This document shows, piece by piece, positions 8,035 through 15,311 of a stretch of DNA of 45,162 nt. The stretch lies in NCBI GenBank assembly GCA_011322445.1, contig DRMV01000042.1, positions 1-45,162 of the forward strand, in the 5' to 3' direction. Each line of letters begins with the position of its first letter. Within the stretch, counting starts at the first letter, position 1. A program made the position numbers and the translations under genes. The DNA is from Chloroflexota bacterium. GTDB taxonomy: Bacteria > Chloroflexota > Anaerolineae > Anaerolineales > DRMV01. The notes beneath the pieces were generated by a model. That model was not told the origin of the DNA and did not search any database. It was given only the letters and a program-made list of their open reading frames with translations.

Positions 8035-8773
8035 CCCCTGGCCTTTTCGGCTTTATCACACCTTTTGGCTTGCTCTCGATTGGCTTTTCCCGCCCCGATG
8101 CGTTGGTTGTGGACGCGTCGGGGCGCGTTTTTGTGATGCCTGCCGTGCTGCGGTGCCGCGAGTGCCTGAGCCGCGCTGCCTTCGTTGTGGGAACCCCCTC
8201 CCCGCGCCCGCAGCGGACGGGCTGTGCTCGCGCTGCCGTTTGCATCCTCCCGCGTTTGATGTGGCTCGCGCCTGGGCCCCGATGACGGGCACCGTGCGCA
8301 AGGCGGTGCATCAGTTGAAATACCACCGGGACCTGGCGCTTGCCGAAACCCTGGCAGGGTTTTTGCTTGCCCTGGTGGACGCGTTGGGGTGGCGCGTGGA
8401 TGTGGTGGTGCCTGTGCCCCTGGGGAAGGCGCGCTACCGGGCGCGCGGGTACAATCAGGCGGCGTTGCTGGCTTTCCCTCTGGCTTTGGGGTTGGGGGTT
8501 CCCTATGAAGGCAAGGCGCTGGTGCGTGTTCGCGAAACCCCCTCGCAGGTAAATCTGAGCGCCGAGGCCCGGCGGCGTAATGTGGCGGGGGCGTTCACCG
8601 TGGTGCAGCCGCAGGCCGTGGCGGGCAGGGCGGTGTTGCTGGTGGATGATGTCATGACGACCGGTGCTACGCTCGACGCTGCCGCGACGGCGCTTAAAAC
8701 CAGCGGCGCGCGCCAGGTCTTTGCAGTGACCGTCGCACGCGCCGTGTTGCGCGGCACGAGACTGGTGCCATAG
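8024..8773 (+). CDS. comF: ComF family phosphoribosyltransferase-like protein
   Basis: Protein of 249 residues of the ComFC/GntX family, needed for DNA uptake in competent bacteria such as Bacillus. Its N-terminus holds four CxxC-type pairs (CVGC, CDAC, CLRC, CSRC), expected to bind zinc. The C-terminal half is a type I phosphoribosyltransferase fold with the PRPP loop VLLVDDVMTTGATL and a VVPVPL flexible-loop region. The start is the GTG at 8024, inside the end of tadC. Linkage to a Tad pilus operon fits a role in DNA uptake, though this is association only. Confidence 0.85.
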   Translation: MASNPWPFRLYHTFWLALDWLFPPRCVGCGRVGARFCDACRAAVPRVPEPRCLRCGNPLPAPAADGLCSRCRLHPPAFDVARAWAPMTGTVRKAVHQLKYHRDLALAETLAGFLLALVDALGWRVDVVVPVPLGKARYRARGYNQAALLAFPLALGLGVPYEGKALVRVRETPSQVNLSAEARRRNVAGAFTVVQPQAVAGRAVLLVDDVMTTGATLDAAATALKTSGARQVFAVTVARAVLRGTRLVP

Positions 8774-8790
8774 CCTTGTGCGAGGCTGTT

Positions 8791-9063
8791 TCAGGCGACG
8801 CTGTTTCTTCTGCGATGCCGGAAGAAAAGGAAAATAGTCAGCCCGGCCAGGGCCAACAGCGTGCCGCTCAGTCCCCCGAAAATCAGCCATGCCTGTTGCC
8901 AGGTGCGTGCCTGGGGCACGTAAAGCGGCCGCGAAGTTTGCAGACGGGTGCGCATTTCTTCCACGAAAGTGCGGTCGGCTTCTACCGGCACCAGGGATGC
9001 CCGCAATTGGGCTTCCAGTGCGGCCATCTCTTCGGCAGAAAGACGCTCACCCCACAGCGGCAT
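8791..9063 (-). CDS. Small single-pass membrane protein, possible anti-sigma partner
   Basis: Ninety-residue protein of no recognised family. An amphipathic N-terminal region of about 60 residues (MPLWGERLSAEEMAALEAQL) precedes one strong membrane helix (WLIFGGLSGTLLALAGLTIFLFF) and a basic tail RHRRR. The start at 9063 has GGAGG 5 nt upstream and overlaps the end of the DegV gene by 17 nt. It is the third gene of a unit headed by an ECF-like sigma factor. The layout and the shape (cytosolic helix plus one membrane segment) resemble a sigma/anti-sigma pair, but there is no zinc HxxxCxxC motif. Confidence 0.75.
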   Translation of the reverse strand: MPLWGERLSAEEMAALEAQLRASLVPVEADRTFVEEMRTRLQTSRPLYVPQARTWQQAWLIFGGLSGTLLALAGLTIFLFFRHRRRNSVA

Positions 9064-9910
9064 TTTCGACCTCCACCGGATAGGCAACCAGCCCTGCGGT
9101 TTGCGGCCCCAGGTGCACGGTTACGGCCGTGGAAAGCGAGGTAGTGACGAGTTCCCGAACATTCAGCGCCGCGCGGGCCATTTCGGCCAGTTTGGCGGCG
9201 TCTTTGGGGGCCCGTGCATGCACGATGGCTACATCGGCCAGCCGTCCGCCCATCTCCGCTTTCATTCGCTGCACAACGTGCTCCAGTGCGCGTTTACGGG
9301 TGCGCACTTTGTCGGTGGCGACCAGTTCGCCGTCGATGAGTTCGATAATGGGTTTCAGTTGCAGCAACGAGGCCACCAGCGCCTGGATGGCTTTCACGCG
9401 GCCGCTCATGCGGGGGTAGTCCAGATTGTCCACGGTAAGCACCACGCGGGCGCTCTCGCGAATGGCTTCCAGACGCCGCAAAATGGCCTCAGGGGAAGCC
9501 GCGCGGTCGGCCATTTCACGGGCTTCCTTGCACATGAAAGCCAGGGCGGCTGCACCGGCTGCGCTGTCGAAGGGAATGACACGGATTTTGCCTGCCAGCC
9601 TGCGGGCGGCGATGACAGCGGATTCGTAAGTGCCCGAGAGTTTGCTGCCCACGTGAATGGAAAACACCGTGTCGCCGGGTTGGGCAACTTCTTCGTAGAC
9701 GGCTTCCAGTTGCTCGGGGGAGGCTTGGGAAGTTTTGGGAATGATGCCGCGCTCGGCAATCAGGCGGTAAAAACCTTCTTCGTCGATGTCGACGTTTTGG
9801 ATGAAGGTCTCTTCACCGAAGTGGATGCGGAAAGGCACCACGCGAACGCGGTATTTTTCGATCCATCCGGGGGGGAAGTCGGCTGTGCCGTCGGTGACGA
9901 TGTGAATCAT
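9047..9910 (-). CDS. DegV family fatty-acid-binding protein
   Basis: Protein of 287 residues of the DegV/EDD family, which binds a fatty acid and in Firmicutes (FakB) presents it to a kinase. Family blocks are visible: IVTDGTADFPPGW at the N-terminus, the lipid-contact stretch PKTSQASPEQ, HVGSKLSGTYESA and the SGRVKAIQAL region. The start lies 1 nt after the sigma-factor stop codon, so translation is likely coupled. No FakA-like (Dak-domain) kinase gene is in the window. plsX and two acyltransferases elsewhere in the window would use the same acyl chains. Confidence 0.9.
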   Translation of the reverse strand: MIHIVTDGTADFPPGWIEKYRVRVVPFRIHFGEETFIQNVDIDEEGFYRLIAERGIIPKTSQASPEQLEAVYEEVAQPGDTVFSIHVGSKLSGTYESAVIAARRLAGKIRVIPFDSAAGAAALAFMCKEAREMADRAASPEAILRRLEAIRESARVVLTVDNLDYPRMSGRVKAIQALVASLLQLKPIIELIDGELVATDKVRTRKRALEHVVQRMKAEMGGRLADVAIVHARAPKDAAKLAEMARAALNVRELVTTSLSTAVTVHLGPQTAGLVAYPVEVENAAVG

Positions 9911-9911
9911 T

Positions 9912-10490
9912 TCAGGCCTCGGGAGGTTGGTTTTTGAGCTCGGTGCGTAAGGCGATCAGGGTGCGGTGGTAAAGGCTTTTGATCGCGCCTTCGCTGCGCC
10001 CTAAAATTTGTCCGATCTCGGCATTGGAAAGCCGGTCGACGAATTTCAAAATGAGCAGTTCCTGGCGGTCAGGGGGTAGTTTTCGTATAGCCATAAGAAG
10101 GCGCTCTTCTTCTTCGTGGCGGATGAGGCGCTCTTCGGGGTGCGGGTCGTGGGCTGCCGGTGGGTTCCAGGCGGTCTGCTCTAAGGCAATTTCTTTACGA
10201 CGGCTTTGGTCGCGATGCCAGTTGGCGACCAGGTTGTGTGCGATGCGGTAAAGATAAGCCGAGAAAGGCAGCCCGCGCTCTTCGTAGCGGTGAATGTTCT
10301 GAATCGCCCGGTAGAACACCCGGGCGGTGAGGTCTTCGGCTTCCTGGGGGTGCCCAACGCGGTAGTAAATGTAACTGTAAATCCGTTGCACGTACCGCTG
10401 GTAAAGGATGCCGAAGGCTTCCTGGTCGCCTTCGCGCGCGCGGGCGATGGCTTCGCTATCGGAAAGTTCGGCGGTTTGCGTGTCGTCCAT
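9912..10490 (-). CDS. ECF-like RNA polymerase sigma factor
   Basis: Sigma-70 family protein of 192 residues with only region 2 (about 10-90, including EAEDLTARVFYRAIQNIHRY and AYLYRIAHNLVANWHRD) and region 4 (about 130-185, LPPDRQELLILKFVDRLSNAEIGQILGRSE, a helix-turn-helix). Length and domain make-up match extracytoplasmic-function sigma factors. It heads a unit with a DegV protein and a small membrane protein. Its leader contains one copy of a 36-bp repeat whose second copy overlaps the end of the upstream sirtuin gene. Confidence 0.88.
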   Translation of the reverse strand: MDDTQTAELSDSEAIARAREGDQEAFGILYQRYVQRIYSYIYYRVGHPQEAEDLTARVFYRAIQNIHRYEERGLPFSAYLYRIAHNLVANWHRDQSRRKEIALEQTAWNPPAAHDPHPEERLIRHEEEERLLMAIRKLPPDRQELLILKFVDRLSNAEIGQILGRSEGAIKSLYHRTLIALRTELKNQPPEA

Positions 10491-10504
10491 TAAAACCCGT
10501 CCAG

Positions 10505-10614
10505 GGGGGAAAAGTTACAGGCTTCAGGGATTTTGCTGGGAGTATCCGGAAGAGCGGCGCCCGGTGCGGCCGCGTTTCGGGGGAAAAGTTACAGGCTTCA
10601 GGGATTTTGCTGGG
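10505..10614. repeat. 36-bp direct repeat, copies 74 bp apart
   Basis: Identical 36-bp copies lie at 10505-10540 and 10579-10614. Read on the minus strand each contains CCTGAAGCCTGTAACTTTT followed by a C-run, with the heptads CCTGAAG and CCTGTAA in tandem. The second copy holds the last codons and stop of the sirtuin gene. The first lies in the leader of the sigma-factor gene, 15 nt from its ATG. A -10-like GATACT lies just upstream of the first copy on the minus strand. Either this is a local duplication of the sirtuin tail or a regulatory element copied into the leader. Confidence 0.85.
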
Positions 10615-11356
10615 GCCATGCGGCGGCTACCAGCGCGGGCAGTGCTTCGCCTGCGGCTGCGCGCAGGATGGTGTTGGCCAGGTCGGAAAGCGGGGTGGGC
10701 TGGGGGTTGATTTCGACGACCCACGCGCCGTTTTCTTTCGCCAGGCCGGGCAGCGCCGCGGCCGGGTAAACCACACCCGACGTGCCGATGACAAGCATCA
10801 CGTCGGCATTTTGGGCGGCATGGAGGGCTGCTTCCAGCGCCTGAGGCGGCAGGTTTTCGCCAAAGAAGACCACATCGGGACGCAGCACGCTCCCACACTG
10901 GGGACAACGCGGGGCTTCCCCTTCCGCAGGCGGTTCCCAGGCTGTCACGAGGTGGCGGTTCGCGGCGCAGACGGTCCGCATGATGTTGCCGTGGAGTTCG
11001 ATGACCGCTCGGCTGCCTGCTTGCTGGTGCAACCCATCCACGTTTTGGGTGACGAGGGTAAAGCGGGGCGCCAGGCGTTCCATCGCGGCCAGCGCCCGGT
11101 GGCCTGCGTTGGGGGCGGCTTGCCGCACCAGGTTGCGCCGCCAGGCGTACCACGACCACACCAGGCCGGGGTTGCGGGCCAACCCTTCGGGCGAGGCCAG
11201 CGTTTGGGGGTCGTAGCGGGCCCACAGGCCGGTTTGGGCTTCCCGAAAGGTGGGAATGCCGCTTTCTGCTGAAATGCCCGCACCCGTCAGCGCCACAATG
11301 TGGCGGGCTTCCTGCAGGCGGCGAATGAGGTCAGCGGGAAAAGTCGAGGGGGGCAT
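10598..11356 (-). CDS. cobB: Sir2 family NAD-dependent protein deacylase (CobB-like)
   Basis: Sirtuin of 252 residues that removes acyl groups from lysine using NAD. Visible motifs: GAGISAESGIPTFR (NAD loop), TQNVDGLHQQAGS, catalytic His in ELHG, VVFFGENLP and GTSGVVYPAA. Near the start of the core it has WSWYAWRRN, whose Tyr-x-x-Arg matches the SIRT5/CobB class III signature for succinyl or malonyl lysine. The zinc module keeps the second pair (CPQC) but the first is CAAN, so one cysteine is missing, much like E. coli CobB. GGAG precedes the ATG. It diverges from plsX. Confidence 0.92.
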   Translation of the reverse strand: MPPSTFPADLIRRLQEARHIVALTGAGISAESGIPTFREAQTGLWARYDPQTLASPEGLARNPGLVWSWYAWRRNLVRQAAPNAGHRALAAMERLAPRFTLVTQNVDGLHQQAGSRAVIELHGNIMRTVCAANRHLVTAWEPPAEGEAPRCPQCGSVLRPDVVFFGENLPPQALEAALHAAQNADVMLVIGTSGVVYPAAALPGLAKENGAWVVEINPQPTPLSDLANTILRAAAGEALPALVAAAWPQQNP

Positions 11357-11365
11357 GGGCGCTCC

Positions 11366-11395
11366 TTCGATGTCTTTATTCTACCGCGTTATGAT
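11366..11395 (+). promoter_or_regulatory. Probable plsX promoter
   Basis: TTCGAT (11366-11371) and TATGAT (11390-11395) are 18 bp apart in the sirtuin/plsX divergent spacer. The -10 is good and the -35 only partial. Transcription would start near 11402, 30 nt before plsX. Confidence 0.5.
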
Positions 11396-11431
11396 ACACT
11401 TAACGCCACACAATCTTTTCGGAGGAAGGCT

Positions 11432-12439
11432 ATGCGGATTATTTTGGATGCGATGGGCAGCGATCGTCACCCAGAGCCCGAACTTCACGCTGCAGTGGAA
11501 GCAGCCCGGCTGTTTGGGGATGAGATCATTTTGGTGGGTAAAGAAGATGTGCTGCGCCCTCGGTTGGAAGCCTTGAACCCCGACGGCGCGCCAGTGCGCA
11601 TTGTGCACGCGCCTGAAGTGCTGGAAATGACCGACAAGCCAGCCCGCTCGGCGCGCACCAAGGCGCAAAATTCGATGGCGGTGGGCATGGAGTTGCTGAA
11701 GGCGGGGGAAGGCGATGCTTTTGTCACCGCGGGCAACACCGGCGGGGCGATGGCGAATGCACTGTTTCGGCTGGGGCGCATTCGCGGCGTCAAGCGCCCC
11801 GCGTTGGCGACGCGTTTCCCCACCCGCAAGGGCTATTGTGTGGTGTTGGATATCGGCGCAAATGCCGAATGCAAGCCGGAATACTTGCTGCAGTTTGCTG
11901 TGATGGGTTCGGTGTATGCCGAACGTTTGCTCGGCGTGCAGAACCCGCGGGTGGGGTTGCTTTCCAATGGTGAAGAAGCAGGCAAAGGGAACGATTTGGT
12001 GAAGGCCACTTACCCTTTGCTGGAAACAAGCGGGTTGAATTTCATCGGCAACGTTGAAGGGAAAGAGCTCTTTGGCGGTGAGGCCGATGTGGTGGTGACC
12101 GATGGGTTTACCGGCAATGTGCTTTTGAAGGCCTCAGAGGCGGTGACAAAGTTGCTGGTTGATGTGTTGAAGGAAAACCTGATGGCTTCCACGCGCACGA
12201 AACTGGGGGCGTTGCTGGCAAAACCGGCTTTTGACGCCCTCAAAGGGATGCTGGACCCTGAGGAAATCGGCGCGGCCCCGCTGTTGGGCATCAATGGGTT
12301 GGTGTTTGTGGGGCATGGGCGTTCCGATGCCCGGGCTTTGCTGAGCGCCATCCGCGCTGCCCGTCAGGGTGTGGAAAGCGATCTTTTGACCCAATTGGGC
12401 ACGGCAATTGCCGCTCGCCTGACCGCAGCCAGGGAGTAA
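11432..12439 (+). CDS. plsX: Phosphate acyltransferase PlsX
   Basis: Protein of 335 residues that makes acyl-phosphate from acyl-ACP, the first step of the PlsX/PlsY route to phosphatidic acid. It begins MRIILDAMGSDRHPEPE, the family signature, and contains TAGNTGGAMANA, DIGANAECKPEYLLQFA, GLLSNGEEAGKG and DGFTGNVLLK. The start at 11432 has GGAGGAAGG 2-10 nt upstream; a longer frame from 11300 extends back into the divergent sirtuin gene and is rejected. No fab genes follow. Confidence 0.97.
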   Translation: MRIILDAMGSDRHPEPELHAAVEAARLFGDEIILVGKEDVLRPRLEALNPDGAPVRIVHAPEVLEMTDKPARSARTKAQNSMAVGMELLKAGEGDAFVTAGNTGGAMANALFRLGRIRGVKRPALATRFPTRKGYCVVLDIGANAECKPEYLLQFAVMGSVYAERLLGVQNPRVGLLSNGEEAGKGNDLVKATYPLLETSGLNFIGNVEGKELFGGEADVVVTDGFTGNVLLKASEAVTKLLVDVLKENLMASTRTKLGALLAKPAFDALKGMLDPEEIGAAPLLGINGLVFVGHGRSDARALLSAIRAARQGVESDLLTQLGTAIAARLTAARE

Positions 12440-12446
12440 AACCATT

Positions 12447-13175
12447 ATGCGCGTGGTAACCAACGAAAAGTTCATCGCTCGGAACGCTCGCATTGGGCGG
12501 TACGCGAGTGTGGCTTCCATTGTTATTTTGGGCGCGGGTGTGTATTTGACCTTTGCCCGCCCCGACCTGGTCACTCTGACGTTCGCCCTTCTCATCGTGG
12601 GCTTCATTCTTTCCCAGGTGGGCATTTATTTCGGCAACCGCTGGGCCAAGCCGCCCCGTGTGGATGTCCAGATTTCTGCCGCGCTGAAAGGCATGGGGCG
12701 CAGTTACACCCTCTATCATTACGCTACCCCCGCTTCTCACTTGCTGGTGGGGCCTGGCGGGGTGTTTGTGATTGTGTCGCGCTTCCAGCGAGGGACGATG
12801 ACTTACAAAAAAGGTAAATGGCGACAACATGGCGGCTTGATGCTGTGGTATTGGCGCATTTTTGCGCAGGAAGGCATTGGCCGCCCCGATTTGGAAATCA
12901 AAGCCGAGGTAGATGCTGTCTCCGAGCAGTTGCGCCAGCACCTGGATGCAGAAGATTACGAGGCGCTGCAGCCCATCAAGCCCATTTTGGTTTTTACCAA
13001 CCCGTCGGTAGAACTGAAGGATGTGGAGGAAGCCCCCGTCCCCACAGTGAAAATCGATGACTTGAAGGCCACCGTCAAGCGCCTTGCCAGGGATACCCGC
13101 CTGACTGGTGAGCAACTCAAGCGCATTCGCGCCGCGTTGGGTGACGAGGGCAAGCGCGCCAGGGACGAAGCATAG
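12447..13175 (+). CDS. Membrane protein with degenerate NERD-like domain
   Basis: Protein of 242 residues. Two membrane helices (about 20-37 and 41-62) precede a domain resembling NERD (nuclease-related): LKGMGRSYTLYHYATPASHL, then LLVGPGGVFVIVSRFQRG and a GKW turn. Active NERD domains have an Asp before the VGPGG stretch and an E/D-x-K after it; here these are Ser and SR, so nuclease activity is doubtful. A charged helical tail follows. It starts 7 nt after plsX and is followed by two more small membrane proteins. Confidence 0.75.
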   Translation: MRVVTNEKFIARNARIGRYASVASIVILGAGVYLTFARPDLVTLTFALLIVGFILSQVGIYFGNRWAKPPRVDVQISAALKGMGRSYTLYHYATPASHLLVGPGGVFVIVSRFQRGTMTYKKGKWRQHGGLMLWYWRIFAQEGIGRPDLEIKAEVDAVSEQLRQHLDAEDYEALQPIKPILVFTNPSVELKDVEEAPVPTVKIDDLKATVKRLARDTRLTGEQLKRIRAALGDEGKRARDEA

Positions 13176-13181
13176 GGATCA

Positions 13182-13484
13182 ATGTTCAGCGAAGAAGAGC
13201 GCAAATTGTGGCGCGTGGCCGTAGCATTGGGGAGCGCAGCCTGGCTGGTGCTGTTGGTGGGCGGCGTTTATGAGGTGTTGCATCTGCTGGCTTTGGCTGT
13301 ATTGCCAAAGGATGCATTCATCATCTGGTCGGCGCAGATTGCGGGCGCGCTCTGGCAAATGTTGTGGGTTTGGGCAGCGTATTTGTTGCTGCGGGGCGCG
13401 TCCTTGAGCCTGCGCGTGATCATCGAAATTCGGCAAAATGTGGTCTCTCAAGAGGAGCAAGGGGAGGGGGAAGATGTTCTTTGA
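13182..13484 (+). CDS. Small membrane protein, unknown function
   Basis: Protein of 100 residues I do not recognise. Two hydrophobic segments (about 12-42 and 47-72, rich in Ala, Leu, Trp) are followed by a charged, acidic tail VVSQEEQGEGEDVL. It begins 6 nt after the NERD-like gene and its end overlaps the next gene by 11 nt, so the three probably form one translation-coupled unit downstream of plsX. Confidence 0.7.
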   Translation: MFSEEERKLWRVAVALGSAAWLVLLVGGVYEVLHLLALAVLPKDAFIIWSAQIAGALWQMLWVWAAYLLLRGASLSLRVIIEIRQNVVSQEEQGEGEDVL

Positions 13485-13974
13485 TGAACAGAGCGAGCGC
13501 ATCTATCGCCGCCTGCGTTTGTGGGAAACCGAGGATTTGTTGGAAGCCCTGCGCACCAGGGATGAAGAGGAGTGGACGCTGGAAGCGTTAGAGGTCATTG
13601 AGCGCATTGTGAAAGAGCGATTGGGCGAAGTGCCGAATTTTGAGGACGAAGAAGAGGAAGAGGAAGAGGAAGGGCCGGTTTTTTATGCTAAAGAAGAAGC
13701 GATGAGGTTGCTCTCGTTGTGGACACAGGCGCGGAAATGGCTGGTTTGGGCCATTGTGGCGATGAATCTTTGGGTGGTTTGGTCGTGGCACAGGCCCTAT
13801 CGTGGCGATGTAGGGGCGTTGATATGGTGGGGCGTGGATGGCGCGATTATGATGATTAGCGCGGCTGTGGAAGTGTTTATCGTGTGGTGGATTATGGGCA
13901 CGCTGGCAGCGATGTTGAAAGCCCTGCTGCAGATTGAAGAACAAACCCGCCCGAAGGCAAAAGCGGACTTGTAA
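13474..13974 (+). CDS. Acidic-linker membrane protein, unknown function
   Basis: Protein of 166 residues. The N-terminal 55 residues are a charged helical domain (MFFDEQSERIYRRLRLWETE), followed by a poly-acidic block (FEDEEEEEEEEGP, about 56-68), then two membrane helices (about 90-105 and 118-150) and a short basic end. ATG 13474 is chosen because GGAGGGGGAAG precedes it; an in-frame start at 13438 lies within the previous gene. No family recognised. The unit ends at the strong terminator just downstream. Confidence 0.72.
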   Translation: MFFDEQSERIYRRLRLWETEDLLEALRTRDEEEWTLEALEVIERIVKERLGEVPNFEDEEEEEEEEGPVFYAKEEAMRLLSLWTQARKWLVWAIVAMNLWVVWSWHRPYRGDVGALIWWGVDGAIMMISAAVEVFIVWWIMGTLAAMLKALLQIEEQTRPKAKADL

Positions 13975-14018
13975 CATTTTCCCCGTAAATTCCCCCTCTT
14001 CGAAGAAGTTTAAACGAG

Positions 14019-14057
14019 CAGGGCTTCTGCAAACGCAGAAGCCCTGAGTAGTTTTGT
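14019..14057 (+). terminator. Rho-independent terminator of the plsX unit
   Basis: Perfect 12-bp stem CAGGGCTTCTGC (14019-14030) with GCAGAAGCCCTG (14035-14046), loop AAAC, then AGTAGTTTTGTT. It lies 44 nt after the last gene of the unit. Confidence 0.85.
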
Positions 14058-14081
14058 TAACCTGAGTTGCGGATAGGCGTG

Positions 14082-14155
14082 TTGAGCGGAGATTGCGGAG
14101 CCAGCGTAGTCGAAACGCGTTGTTTGTGGCGTTTCGCACTTCGGCATGGCTCAGT
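14082..14155. repeat. REP-like intergenic element
   Basis: The stretch contains TTGAGCGGAG (14082-14091), TAGTCGAAACG (14107-14117), an inverted CGTTTCG (14130-14136) and CTTCGGCATGGCTCAG. The TGAGCGGA...AGTCGAA pattern is common in dispersed bacterial intergenic repeats, and a related copy lies at 39066-39110. The whole gap 13975-14217 has no gene: it holds the terminator, this element and little else. Confidence 0.5.
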
Positions 14156-14217
14156 GCAGGGGCTGTGGCTTCGCTGCCGTTGGTCGCTCCGCTCGGCACG
14201 AGATGTTGCCCGTGTGC

Positions 14218-15273
14218 TTATCCGCCTAAGAACTTCTCCAGCGCCTCGCGGCTGATGCGATAAGCCCGGCCGATCTTGCGCGCCGGCAGGTCGCCCGATT
14301 CGATGGCCGCAATGACGTCTTCCTCGGAAACCCGCAGCACTTGCGCCGCCTCGGCTGGCGTCATTACCGGCGGCAGGGCATTGCCTGCCCCCTGCTGCGC
14401 GCTTTGCTGAGGCTGTTGGGCCTGTTGGGTCATGCCGTTCATGGTTTGCGAAATCATGTTACCGATGCCCATGCCTGCGCCAATGCCCGCAGTCAGCCCG
14501 GCGCCGCCGCTGGGGTTTTGGGCGGCTTCCCGCATGGCGTCGGCAGCCTGCAACTGGGCGTACATCTGGGCATCCAGCAGGCCGCGGCTGCGCAATTCTT
14601 CGGCGGTGTTTTCCGAGGGCGTCATGCTGGCAATGACGAAGGTTTTCAGTTCCAGCCCGATGGCCTCGAACTCGGCGGCTGCCTTTGCCCGCACGCCTGC
14701 ACTGATTTCGTCCAGCCAGCCCAGAATATCTTGCACCGTCTGGTATTTCCCTTTCATTTCGCCGAACATGTCGGTCAGGCTGCGGAGCAGGCGGCTGCGG
14801 AGGTCGTTTTCGATGTCCGACATCAGGTAGATGCCGCGCGTGCCCACGATTTGCGTGACGAACTGTTGCGGGTTTTTTACCTGATACGAATAGGTGCCAA
14901 AGCCTTTTAGCAGCAACCAGCCCAGGCCCACGCCGGGGGTTTGCACCGGAATAGGTTGCGGGGTGCCCCATTTGCGGTCGCGGAATTCCCGCATGGAGAC
15001 GAAGTACACCTCGGCGGTGAAAGGTGAACGATCGTCGAAGGCCTTGCCGAGGAAGTTGATCAGCAGGGGGATGTTGGCCGTGGTGATGGTGTGCCGGCCG
15101 GGGCCAAGCACATCCAGCGCTTTGCCATCGCGGAAGAAGACGGCGGCCTGCGCCTCGCGCACGATGACCTGAGAGCCAATGCGGAAGTCGCCGGGGCCGG
15201 TCTCGGGAAAGCGATGGACGATTTCGTTGGGCATTTCGTCTGCCCATTCGATGACGTCGAACACACGTGCCAT
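14218..15273 (-). CDS. SPFH-domain protein with C-terminal excisionase-type HTH domain
   Basis: Protein of 351 residues. Residues about 1-235 are an SPFH/Band-7 domain of the virion-core-like type (MARVFDVIEWADEMPNEIVH, IGSQVIVREAQAAVFFRDG, GRHTITTANIPLL). A Gly/Met-rich hydrophobic stretch (about 255-280) and a Gln-rich linker follow. The last 50 residues (MTPAEAAQVLRVSEEDVIAA, then KIGRAYRISREALEKFL) look like a helix-turn-helix_17/excisionase domain. Such SPFH proteins scaffold membranes or respond to envelope stress; the DNA-binding-like tail is unusual. AAGGAG precedes the ATG. Confidence 0.85.
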   Translation of the reverse strand: MARVFDVIEWADEMPNEIVHRFPETGPGDFRIGSQVIVREAQAAVFFRDGKALDVLGPGRHTITTANIPLLINFLGKAFDDRSPFTAEVYFVSMREFRDRKWGTPQPIPVQTPGVGLGWLLLKGFGTYSYQVKNPQQFVTQIVGTRGIYLMSDIENDLRSRLLRSLTDMFGEMKGKYQTVQDILGWLDEISAGVRAKAAAEFEAIGLELKTFVIASMTPSENTAEELRSRGLLDAQMYAQLQAADAMREAAQNPSGGAGLTAGIGAGMGIGNMISQTMNGMTQQAQQPQQSAQQGAGNALPPVMTPAEAAQVLRVSEEDVIAAIESGDLPARKIGRAYRISREALEKFLGG

Positions 15274-15311
15274 GGGTTGTTCTCCTTAGGTAGATGAGGG
15301 GCGGTGGGCCG

